The notes beneath the pieces are model-generated. The model did not search any database, was not told the DNA's origin, and worked only from the letters and a program-made list of their open reading frames with translations. A DNA stretch of 64,000 nt from Oryzomicrobium sp. Its GTDB lineage: Bacteria > Pseudomonadota > Gammaproteobacteria > Burkholderiales > Rhodocyclaceae. Of this stretch, positions 57,936 through 64,000 are shown in pieces; the first letter of the stretch is position 1, and every line of letters starts with the position of its first letter. The stretch lies in contig NZ_JAJTBG010000001.1 in NCBI RefSeq assembly GCF_021287045.1, positions 310,001 to 374,000 of the forward strand, in the 5' to 3' direction. The translations under genes and the position numbers were made by a program.

Positions 57936-58298
57936 TCAGCCTTTTATCGACTTGGCGTAGCTGGCCCGGTCCAGGTCGGCGATCTCGGCGGAAAGCTGGA
58001 TCGTCAGGCCGTCCACCGCCGGCACCCCGGCGTGGAGGGCCCCGGCCACGGCGGCGGCCAGTTCCTGCTTCACTTCCGGCGGGCGGCCGGAGAGGATCGC
58101 CAGCCGCACATGGACGAAGCCCCGGCCGGTGTTGTGCACGCCGATGGCGTAGTCGTCGAGGCGGATCGCCCGGCTCTTGATGTCCGGCTCGTCGAAATGG
58201 CCCGAGGCGGCCAGCTCGGCGTTGATGCCGGCGAGCAGGGTAGGGGCGTCCAGGGCACCGTCCAGGTTGGCGGTGTATTCCAGGGTCAGGTGGGGCAT
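57936..58298 (-). CDS. 5-carboxymethyl-2-hydroxymuconate isomerase family protein
   Basis: This 120-aa protein of the CHMI/tautomerase superfamily starts MPHLTLEYTANLDGALDAPT, so Pro1 after Met removal is the catalytic base in the family. FVHVRLAILSGRPPEVKQEL is the second conserved segment. In homoprotocatechuate degradation this enzyme isomerises CHM, but no other genes of that pathway lie nearby, so the substrate is uncertain. AAGGA precedes the ATG. It stands alone on the - strand between the signalling operon and the GIDE gene. Confidence 0.86.
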   Translation of the reverse strand: MPHLTLEYTANLDGALDAPTLLAGINAELAASGHFDEPDIKSRAIRLDDYAIGVHNTGRGFVHVRLAILSGRPPEVKQELAAAVAGALHAGVPAVDGLTIQLSAEIADLDRASYAKSIKG

Positions 58299-58402
58299 GG
58301 GGAATCCTTGGGCGGTGGCGCCCGCCGCGACGGCGGCGGGCAAGGGGCAATGGTAAGGCCGGCCGGGCAGAGGTGTCCGAACGCGGCGCCCGCAAGGGGC
58401 GC

Positions 58403-59317
58403 CTAAAGCGGGGCGCCTTCGGCCCACAGCCAGGGCAGGCCGGCCACGGCGGCGAAGAACAGGGCCAGGTGGAACAGGCACCACAGGCCGTAGCGGCGGG
58501 CGAGCTTGGCTTCGGACAGATTGCTCACCAGGAACAGGCGGCCGTCGGCGGGGCGGGCGAGGAGGTGGATGTCCGGGGCGGCGCGCAGGGCGTCGTGGTT
58601 GCGCGCCACCTCGCGCTTGGCCGCCTGGCGGGCGAGCAGCCATTCCTGTTCGTCGATGGTGCCGTCGCCGTTCAGGTCGAAGCGCCTGGCCAGGGCGGCC
58701 GGGTCCTTCTTCCATTCGGCCAGCAGGTCGCGCACGTCGGCGTTGGGGTCCAGCTCCCCGGACAGGCCGGTGACGGTGCGGAAGTCGCCGATGGCGTAGA
58801 GCGGGTCGCCATTGAGCAGCAGCCACAGGGTGGTGCGGGTGTCGTCGGCGACGGTGGTTTCCTTGTGCCGGGTGACGATTTCGGCGCCAGCCGGGTCGAT
58901 CAGGCACTGGCCGGTGCCGTCGTCGAGGATGAAGGAGCCCTCGGACTCGCTGCGCTGCACCTCGGTCCATTCCCGCTTGTGGTTGCGCTCTTCCACCAGG
59001 TAGCGGAACCACAGGCAGGGCACGTGGCGGCCCGGGGCGACGATGGGCAGGCCGTCCAGGGGGCGGCCGGTGCCGGTCAGTTCGGCGTAGCCCTGGGCGG
59101 CGGTGGCTACCTTGGCGGTGGGAGTGTCGGTGATGGCGCGGCGGCGCCGGTAGGCCGAGGCCCAGGCGACCAGGCTGATCGCTGCCAGCAGCGCGATGCA
59201 CACCAGCCAGCCGAGGCGGGAGTGGGTCTGGGCGGCGATGGCCAGCAGCACCAGCTGGACACCGGAGGTGGCCCGGTGGACGCTGCTCCAGCGGCTGAGG
59301 CGCAGGCCGTCGAACAC
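58403..59317 (-). CDS. GIDE-domain membrane protein with an EF-hand
   Basis: This 304-aa protein has hydrophobic N-terminal helices (about residues 20-55) and one near the C-terminus (about 278-298). Between them lies a domain of the GIDE type (YLVEERNHKREWTEVQRSES and IDPAGAEIVTRHK) and, at residues 214-225, a textbook EF-hand loop DLNGDGTIDEQE, a likely calcium site. GIDE was named from a eukaryotic E3 ligase, but bacterial members lack a RING finger, so no ligase role is claimed. It lies 12 bp after lemA, and the pair probably works together. Confidence 0.83.
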   Translation of the reverse strand: MFDGLRLSRWSSVHRATSGVQLVLLAIAAQTHSRLGWLVCIALLAAISLVAWASAYRRRRAITDTPTAKVATAAQGYAELTGTGRPLDGLPIVAPGRHVPCLWFRYLVEERNHKREWTEVQRSESEGSFILDDGTGQCLIDPAGAEIVTRHKETTVADDTRTTLWLLLNGDPLYAIGDFRTVTGLSGELDPNADVRDLLAEWKKDPAALARRFDLNGDGTIDEQEWLLARQAAKREVARNHDALRAAPDIHLLARPADGRLFLVSNLSEAKLARRYGLWCLFHLALFFAAVAGLPWLWAEGAPL

Positions 59318-59329
59318 AGCGGGAGGGCC

Positions 59330-59902
59330 TTAGCCGAACAGGGCCTTCAGATCCACGTCGGCCTTTTCGGCGACGCTGAATTCGAGCAGGGGTTGGGATT
59401 CGAAGCTGCCCAGGCGGGCCACCAGCACGTCCGGAAACTGCTCCAGGCGCACGTTGAGCAGGTTGGCCGCCTCGTTGTACAGCTCGCGGCGGTCGGCGAT
59501 GGCGTTTTCCAGGCCGGTGATGCGGGTCTGCAACTGCATGAAGTGTTCGTTGGCCTTCAGTTCCGGATAGGCCTCGGCTACCGCGAACAGGCGCAGCAGC
59601 CCCTGGCGCAGGCTGCCTTCGGCCTCGCCCAGGGCGCCCACGTCATGGGCTTCCCGGGCCTGCTGCACCTGGGAGCGGGCCTCGATCACCCGTTGCAGGG
59701 TGGTCTGCTCGAATTCCTTGTACTGCTTGCACACCTCCACCAGCTTGGGCAGCTCGTCGTGGCGCTGCTTGAGCAGCACGTCGATGTTGGCCCAGGCCTT
59801 GGCCACGCCGTGCTTGAGGCCGACCAGGGCGTTGTAGGTCATCACGGCGTAGAGGACGACCACGGCGATGAGGCCGAGGAGGACGGCGGTGCTGATGCTC
59901 AT
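59330..59902 (-). CDS. lemA: LemA family protein
   Basis: This 190-aa protein has an N-terminal transmembrane helix (residues about 4-22) and then a long helical domain: NALVGLKHGVAKAWANIDVL, LLKQRHDELPKLVEVCKQYK and YPELKANEHFMQLQTRITGL, the LemA signature. Family members are anchored in the inner membrane with unknown molecular function. ATG 59902 fits the family N-terminus; longer readings upstream are unlikely. It is upstream of the GIDE gene on the same strand, a pairing seen in other bacteria. Confidence 0.92.
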   Translation of the reverse strand: MSISTAVLLGLIAVVVLYAVMTYNALVGLKHGVAKAWANIDVLLKQRHDELPKLVEVCKQYKEFEQTTLQRVIEARSQVQQAREAHDVGALGEAEGSLRQGLLRLFAVAEAYPELKANEHFMQLQTRITGLENAIADRRELYNEAANLLNVRLEQFPDVLVARLGSFESQPLLEFSVAEKADVDLKALFG

Positions 59903-59955
59903 GAGGGGGCTCCGGGAAGAGGGGCGGCCGGCGGGCGCACACGCCAGGGAAGACG

Positions 59956-59985
59956 AGGACATTCGCCGCGGGCGCCGGCTATCAT
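59956..59985 (+). promoter_or_regulatory. Promoter-like elements abutting the 58-aa gene
   Basis: AGGACA (59956-59961), 18 bases, TATCAT (59980-59985). The hexamer ends 6 bases before ATG 59992, so transcription would begin at the A of the start codon. TATCAT is flanked by CCGG on both sides. Confidence 0.4.
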
Positions 59986-59991
59986 ACCGGG

Positions 59992-60168
59992 ATGGACGAC
60001 CTTCGTTATGACAAGCCCGTGGGCCATGCCGCACCGGCCCGGGGTGCCCGCCGACTGTGGCTGGCGGTGGGCGCGGCGGCGGCGCTGCTGGCCCTGGTTG
60101 CCGGCTTTTTCGCCTACGGGCGGCCGGATCTGCTGCTCGACTTCGCCAACCTGCGCTACTGCGGTTGA
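59992..60168 (+). CDS. 58-aa single-pass membrane protein
   Basis: A short open frame of 58 codons starts MDDLRYDKPVGHAAPARGAR. Then comes one clear transmembrane helix (LWLAVGAAAALLALVAGFFA) and a C-terminal tail ending NLRYCG. The basic residues before the helix predict a cytoplasmic N-terminus. There is no ribosome site, but -10 and -35 elements sit so that the mRNA would be leaderless. The last 13 bases overlap the end of the HDOD gene on the other strand. Function is unknown. Confidence 0.65.
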   Translation: MDDLRYDKPVGHAAPARGARRLWLAVGAAAALLALVAGFFAYGRPDLLLDFANLRYCG

Positions 60169-61088
60169 GGCGGGGGAGGGGGGGCAGCCTCATCCTGCGG
60201 CGCGGGCGCGGAATCCGGCGCGCCGCCATCGCTGCCACTGTCGCCATCGCCTTCGCCCGTGCCGTCGTCGGGAGGCGGGGCGCCGACCCGGGCGCGCACC
60301 GCTTCCGGGGTCAGGTTGAGCAGTTCGCCGATGGCCGCGTAGTCGTCGGGCAGGGCCGCGTCGTCCCAGCCGTTGGCCGAGTGGCGGGCCAGATTCACCG
60401 CCAGCACCACGTTGCGCACCCGGGGGTGCTTGGCGTGCTGGTCGTCCATCAGCCGGGGCAGCAGGTCGGGCAGGGCCCAGGCATGGCACAGGGCTTGTTG
60501 CAGTTCGATGAGCTGGATGCCCAGCACCTCCTGCTGCACGGCGGCGCTGCGCAGGGTCCGGTCGCCACGCTGACGGGCCAGAATCTCCAGGGCCAGGTGG
60601 GGGGCGAAACACCACAGCAGGATTTCCGCCAGGTCGTGGAGCAGGGCGGCGATGCGCACTTCCTCGGCGTTCAGGTCGTGGCGCCACAGGGCCCAGTCGT
60701 AGGCGTAGCGCGAGGCACGCTGGGCGCGGCGGGCCACGTGGAGCAGGCCGAGCAGGGCCTGGGGGTGGGCCTTCAGGGTGTCTTCCACCACCAGCACGTT
60801 GTGAAAGTGGCGGAAGAAGGGCTCGATGCCGAGCATCATCACCGCCTGTTCGACGGTGGTGATTTCGCCTTGCAGGCGCTTGCCCCGGTAGGGCTGGATG
60901 TAGGCCAGCACGCGCACCGTCATGAGCGGGTCGTGCAGGGCCACGGCGGAAACGTCGCGGCCGTTGATGCGGTCCAGGTCCTGGGCGAGGGCCTCCAACT
61001 GACGGGCCGTGTGGCGCAGCACCGGGATTTCGTTTTCGGAGAGGTAGGCGACCCAGGAATCCAGGTCCGGCAGGGTGGTCTCGATCAT
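60156..61088 (-). CDS. HDOD domain protein with acidic-Pro tail
   Basis: This 310-aa protein has an HDOD domain (about residues 10-220): LDRINGRDVSAVALHDPLMT, ITTVEQAVMMLGIEPFFRHF and RIAALLHDLAEILLWCFAPH. The tail after residue 255 is low in complexity (Gly/Asp/Ser then Pro/Gln). The LLHDLAE motif retains the HD pair. Start ATG 61088 is preferred because further upstream codons lie before any promoter-like sequence. The 3' end overlaps the 58-aa gene by 13 bp. Confidence 0.85.
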   Translation of the reverse strand: MIETTLPDLDSWVAYLSENEIPVLRHTARQLEALAQDLDRINGRDVSAVALHDPLMTVRVLAYIQPYRGKRLQGEITTVEQAVMMLGIEPFFRHFHNVLVVEDTLKAHPQALLGLLHVARRAQRASRYAYDWALWRHDLNAEEVRIAALLHDLAEILLWCFAPHLALEILARQRGDRTLRSAAVQQEVLGIQLIELQQALCHAWALPDLLPRLMDDQHAKHPRVRNVVLAVNLARHSANGWDDAALPDDYAAIGELLNLTPEAVRARVGAPPPDDGTGEGDGDSGSDGGAPDSAPAPQDEAAPPPPPQPQ

Positions 61089-61442
61089 GGCGGGACGATC
61101 CGGCGGAGGATGAGTTGCCCTAGGGTATCCCGGGGGCGTAGCGCCGCCAATAGGGATGCGCCAGCATTCGTGGGAATCGGCGAGAATTCTCAGGGATTCG
61201 TGGCGTAATGCGCAGTGCGTAGTGTCGAAGCACTGTCCTTGAGCCATACGGATGTGTCAGGCCCGCGGCGGACGCTTTGCGTTGCCGTGGCCCTCACGCA
61301 AGATGGCGGCACGGATGCTCCCCCACTCCCGGGCGGCGTTGCCGCCGCTGTCTGCCTGGGGGCGGTTTTGTCCAGGTTTCATGCGTTCGGGGTATCGGCC
61401 GTTTTTCCTTGTCTCCCTCTGTCCTTTTCCGTGACGCCCACC
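61089..61442. other. Divergent intergenic region between the HDOD and phospholipase genes
   Basis: A 354-bp region. It has a direct repeat ATTCGTGG at 61166-61173 and 61196-61203, but no clear terminator or gene. Upstream in-frame codons before the phospholipase start are GC-rich and show no conserved sequence. Confidence 0.55.
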
Positions 61443-62630
61443 ATGTCTTTTCGTGCTTTCCACGCCCTGGCGGCATCGCTGCTGGCCCTGAACCTGGTGC
61501 CGGCCCGGGCCCAGGCGCCCCTACCCGGCGCGCCGGGTTCGCTCGTTTCAGGCCCCGGCGCCTGCGTCGGCATCGCCAGCCCCCTGGAGCGGCTGGCCTG
61601 CTACGACCGGTCCCTGGGGCGGCGCAGCGCCACCGAGCCGGCCCCCGGCGAACAGCCGGCGGCTGGGTCCGAAACCGGCCAGCCCCTGGCCCACGTGCCG
61701 CCGGGGGCGCCGGCCCCCGCATCCGCCCTGGCCGAGCAGCTGCCGGCGGCCAACGCCGCCGGCGGGCTGCGCGCCGTGCCGGGGGGCGGGCTGGTCAGCG
61801 ATGCCATCCTCTCGGCCGAGGTGACGCCCTTCGACGACCGCTGGGAGCTGACTCCGGCGGCCAAGCGCGGCACCTGGGTGATCCGCCCCTACAAGCCGGT
61901 GTACCTGCTGCCGGTGTTCTACACCCGCACCCCCAACCGGGAGCCCACCAGCCCCAATCCGGCCAATCAGGTGCACAGCCCGCTGCCCTTCGACAGCACC
62001 GAGGCCAAGTTCCAGTTGAGCCTCAAGACCAAGGCCTGGGAAAACATCTTCGGCGACAACGGCGACCTGTGGCTGGGCTACACCCAGTCGTCGCGCTGGC
62101 AGGTCTACAACGGCGGCATTTCGCGCCCCTTCCGCGAGACCAACTACGAGCCCGAGGCCATGCTGGTGTTCCGCACCAACTACAGCCTGCTGGGCTGGAA
62201 CGGGCGTCTGGCCTCGATCTCCTTCAACCACCAGTCCAACGGCCGGGCCGATCCCCTGTCGCGCAGCTGGAACCGGGTGATCGGCAGCCTGGGCTTCGAG
62301 AAGGGCGACTGGAACGTGATGCTGCGCGGCTGGTACCGGGTGCCGGAAAAGGCCGAGACCAACGACAACCCGGACATTTCCGACTACATGGGCCGGGGCG
62401 ACCTGCTGGTGGTGCGTCGCTGGGGCGGCCACGTGTTTTCCCTGGGGCTGCGCCATTCCCTGCGCACGGGCGAGCGCAACCACGGCTCCGCCGAGTTCGA
62501 CTGGGGCTTTCCCATCTCCGGCAACCTGCGCGGCCACGTGCAGGTGTTCTCCGGCTACGGCGAGAGCATGATCGACTACAACTACCGGGCCACCTACTAC
62601 GGCCTGGGGATTTCCCTGGTGGAGTGGTAA
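61443..62630 (+). CDS. pldA: Outer-membrane phospholipase A (OMPLA/PldA)
   Basis: This 395-aa protein has a signal peptide (about residues 1-23, ending ARAQ) and an N-terminal region of about 130 residues with a CVGIASPLERLACYD motif. A beta-barrel domain follows (about 150-395). The catalytic triad matches E. coli: His263 and Ser265 in NHQSNG and Asn277 in SRSWNR, with the same spacing as H142/S144/N156. It ends in a C-terminal aromatic (LVEW) typical of outer-membrane barrels. It hydrolyses phospholipids that reach the outer leaflet. It runs opposite to the yaeQ gene. Confidence 0.93.
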   Translation: MSFRAFHALAASLLALNLVPARAQAPLPGAPGSLVSGPGACVGIASPLERLACYDRSLGRRSATEPAPGEQPAAGSETGQPLAHVPPGAPAPASALAEQLPAANAAGGLRAVPGGGLVSDAILSAEVTPFDDRWELTPAAKRGTWVIRPYKPVYLLPVFYTRTPNREPTSPNPANQVHSPLPFDSTEAKFQLSLKTKAWENIFGDNGDLWLGYTQSSRWQVYNGGISRPFRETNYEPEAMLVFRTNYSLLGWNGRLASISFNHQSNGRADPLSRSWNRVIGSLGFEKGDWNVMLRGWYRVPEKAETNDNPDISDYMGRGDLLVVRRWGGHVFSLGLRHSLRTGERNHGSAEFDWGFPISGNLRGHVQVFSGYGESMIDYNYRATYYGLGISLVEW

Positions 62631-62655
62631 GCGGGGACTGCCACCGGGGCCGACT

Positions 62656-63204
62656 TCAGCCCCGGGGGCGCTTCCAGAACACCGGGGTGACTTCCACCGG
62701 GTCGCCCTCGCCGGCCACGTAGAGGTGGCCGTCCTGAATGGTCACTTGCAGGCGCATGGTGCGCGCGGCCAGGGTCGCCAGGGCCTGGGTCTCGGTGGCG
62801 GCCAGGTTCACCACGGTGAGGTTGTCGAGCCGCGCCAGCTTGTTCTGGTTCTGCTCCCACCAGATCTCGGCGGCCCGGCCGCCGTAGGTGTACAGCACCA
62901 CCTCGTTGGCCCGGTTGCTGGCCTTGCGGATGTCGCGCTCGTCCGGCAGGCCCACGTCGATCCATTGCTCGATGGCGCCGGTCAGGTCGAGGCGCCACAG
63001 GTCGGCCTCGTCGTCGGTTGAAATGCCCCGGCCGAACTCCAGGCGCTCGTCGGCGTTCAGCGCAAAGGCGAGCAGCCGCACCATCAGGCGCTCGTCGGTT
63101 TCGGAAGGGTGGCGGGCCAGGGTGAGGGAATGGTCGCCGTAGTAGCCGCGGTCCATGTCGGCCACGCCCAGGTCGGCCTTGAATACGGTGGATTTGAGAG
63201 CCAT
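62656..63204 (-). CDS. yaeQ: YaeQ family protein
   Basis: This 182-aa protein is the same size as E. coli YaeQ (181 aa). Family segments are MALKSTVFKADLGVADMDRG at the start, LARHPSETDERLMVRLLAFA and VFWKRPRG at the end. The family has a PD-(D/E)XK nuclease-like fold but no confirmed activity. ATG 63204 fits the family N-terminus; a longer reading would run into the neighbouring rlmJ promoter. It is divergent from rlmJ. Confidence 0.92.
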   Translation of the reverse strand: MALKSTVFKADLGVADMDRGYYGDHSLTLARHPSETDERLMVRLLAFALNADERLEFGRGISTDDEADLWRLDLTGAIEQWIDVGLPDERDIRKASNRANEVVLYTYGGRAAEIWWEQNQNKLARLDNLTVVNLAATETQALATLAARTMRLQVTIQDGHLYVAGEGDPVEVTPVFWKRPRG

Positions 63205-63221
63205 GGGGTCGGGTAAGGTGG

Positions 63222-63243
63222 CAGGCCGTACAATGCCGGCCTG
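63222..63243. promoter_or_regulatory. -10-like TACAAT inside an inverted repeat between yaeQ and rlmJ
   Basis: CAGGCCG, tacaatgc, CGGCCTG: seven-base arms around a -10 hexamer (63229-63234). It resembles the arrangement at 46823-46843. It could serve rlmJ, 31 bp downstream, with the arms as an operator. Confidence 0.35.
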
Positions 63244-63265
63244 AACGGAAATCGAAAAACCCGAC

Positions 63266-64000
63266 ATGTTAAGTTATCGCCACGCCTTTCACGCGGGGAA
63301 TCACGCCGACGTGCTCAAGCACGCGGTGGAAATCGCCTGCCTCGACTACCTGGGCCAGAAGGACAAACCCTACTGGTACCTGGACACCCACGCTGGCGCC
63401 GGCATGTATTCCCTGGAAACCGGCTTCGCCACCCAGAACGCCGAGTACGAGAGCGGCATTGCCCGCCTGTGGGACGAGCCCGGCCTGCCGCCGCTGTTGG
63501 CCCGCTACGTCGAGGTGATCCGCGCCATCAACGCCCGGGAGCGCGGCAACGGCAGGGACGGGGTGCCCCGCGCCCTCAAGGTCTATCCCGGCTCCCCGGT
63601 GATCGCCGACGTGGTGGCGAGCGAATCGACCAAGCTGCGCCTGTTCGAGATGCACCCCTCCGATTCGCCCCTGCTGGCCCGCTGCTTCAAGGACGCCGGC
63701 AGGCGCGCCCTGATCTACGCCGGCGACGGCTACGAGGGCCTGAAAGCCCTGCTGCCGCCGCCGCCGCGCCGCGCCCTGGTGTTGATCGACCCGTCGTACG
63801 AAGACAAGAGCGAATACGCCCGGGTGGTGGCCGCCCTCAAGGACGCCCTCAAGCGCTTCGCCACCGGCACCTACGTGCTCTGGTACCCCCAGCTGCACCG
63901 CCTGGAAACCCGCCGCCTGCCCGACCAGTTGAAGGCCCTGGGGGCCAAGAGCTGGCTGCATGTGGCCCTCACCGTGCGCAAGCCCACCGCCGACGGCTTC
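63266..64000 (+). CDS. rlmJ: 23S rRNA (adenine-N6) methyltransferase RlmJ, 5' part
   Basis: The gene is open from ATG 63266 to the window end, so 245 residues are visible and the 3' end is missing. It starts MLSYRHAFHAGNHADVLKHA, the RlmJ signature, followed by DTHAGAGMYSL for S-adenosylmethionine binding. The catalytic motif reads DPSY at residues 175-178, where E. coli has DPPY. YVLWYPQLHRLE is a further family segment. RlmJ methylates A2030 of 23S rRNA in E. coli. Confidence 0.93.
   Translation, partial: MLSYRHAFHAGNHADVLKHAVEIACLDYLGQKDKPYWYLDTHAGAGMYSLETGFATQNAEYESGIARLWDEPGLPPLLARYVEVIRAINARERGNGRDGVPRALKVYPGSPVIADVVASESTKLRLFEMHPSDSPLLARCFKDAGRRALIYAGDGYEGLKALLPPPPRRALVLIDPSYEDKSEYARVVAALKDALKRFATGTYVLWYPQLHRLETRRLPDQLKALGAKSWLHVALTVRKPTADGF

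Noticed and set aside
58403..59317. Calling the GIDE-domain protein an E3 ubiquitin ligase
   Set aside because: No RING finger is present and bacteria lack the eukaryotic cascade; the name is inherited from a distant eukaryotic relative.

Overview
The window is a high-GC (roughly two-thirds G+C), gene-dense chromosomal segment. Gene content and order point to a motile betaproteobacterium, most likely of the Rhodocyclales (Azospira/Dechloromonas/Azoarcus type). That placement is inferred from gene order and protein flavour, not from a marker gene. No rRNA, tRNA, prophage, insertion sequence or CRISPR array was seen.

Flagellar region (1-33.4 kb). The + strand carries the end of flgE and then flgF-G-H-I-J-K-L plus a small lipoprotein gene. 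Convergent to it, on the - strand, lies fliF-G-H-I-J-K-L-M-N-O-P-Q-R (transcribed from 20.5 kb down to 9.0 kb). Divergent from fliF are a FleS/FleR-type sensor kinase and sigma-54 activator, followed by fliE. After a bidirectional terminator come, on the - strand, a YcgR-like PilZ brake protein, an FlhB C-terminal-like protein, a second FliK-like protein, fliT, fliS, fliD, flaG and two flagellin genes. Together these encode the basal body, rod, hook junction, export gate and ATPase, switch, cap, chaperones and filament. Sequence-level promoters fit a sigma-54/sigma-28 cascade: sigma-54-like sites before fleS, fliE and the distal flagellin and inside flgJ, and sigma-28-like sites before flgK and the proximal flagellin. 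The two flagellin genes share a perfectly identical 315-bp block.

Housekeeping and mixed region (33.6-48.9 kb). It holds a DUF192 protein, chorismate lyase (ubiC), a secreted SRPBCC protein, topoisomerase IV (parE, parC), an HDOD protein, a DUF2950/DUF3300 pair of exported proteins, a DUF2252 kinase-like protein, a quinone oxidoreductase and an Uup-type ABC-F ATPase.

Signalling operon (48.9-57.8 kb, - strand). Seven genes overlap or nearly touch: PAS-GGDEF-EAL-REC-PAS, a 108-aa module protein, HDOD, a triple-PAS histidine kinase, an HD-GYP response regulator, a stand-alone receiver and a second histidine kinase. The set looks like a phosphorelay feeding two cyclic-di-GMP phosphodiesterases, and it is the most interesting candidate system in the window.

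Distal region (57.9-64 kb). It holds a CHMI-family isomerase, a GIDE-domain membrane protein with a canonical EF-hand, LemA, a 58-aa membrane protein, another HDOD protein, outer-membrane phospholipase A, YaeQ and the start of rlmJ (cut by the window end). Several genes here and near 34 kb have a -10 element placed so that the mRNA would start at the AUG.
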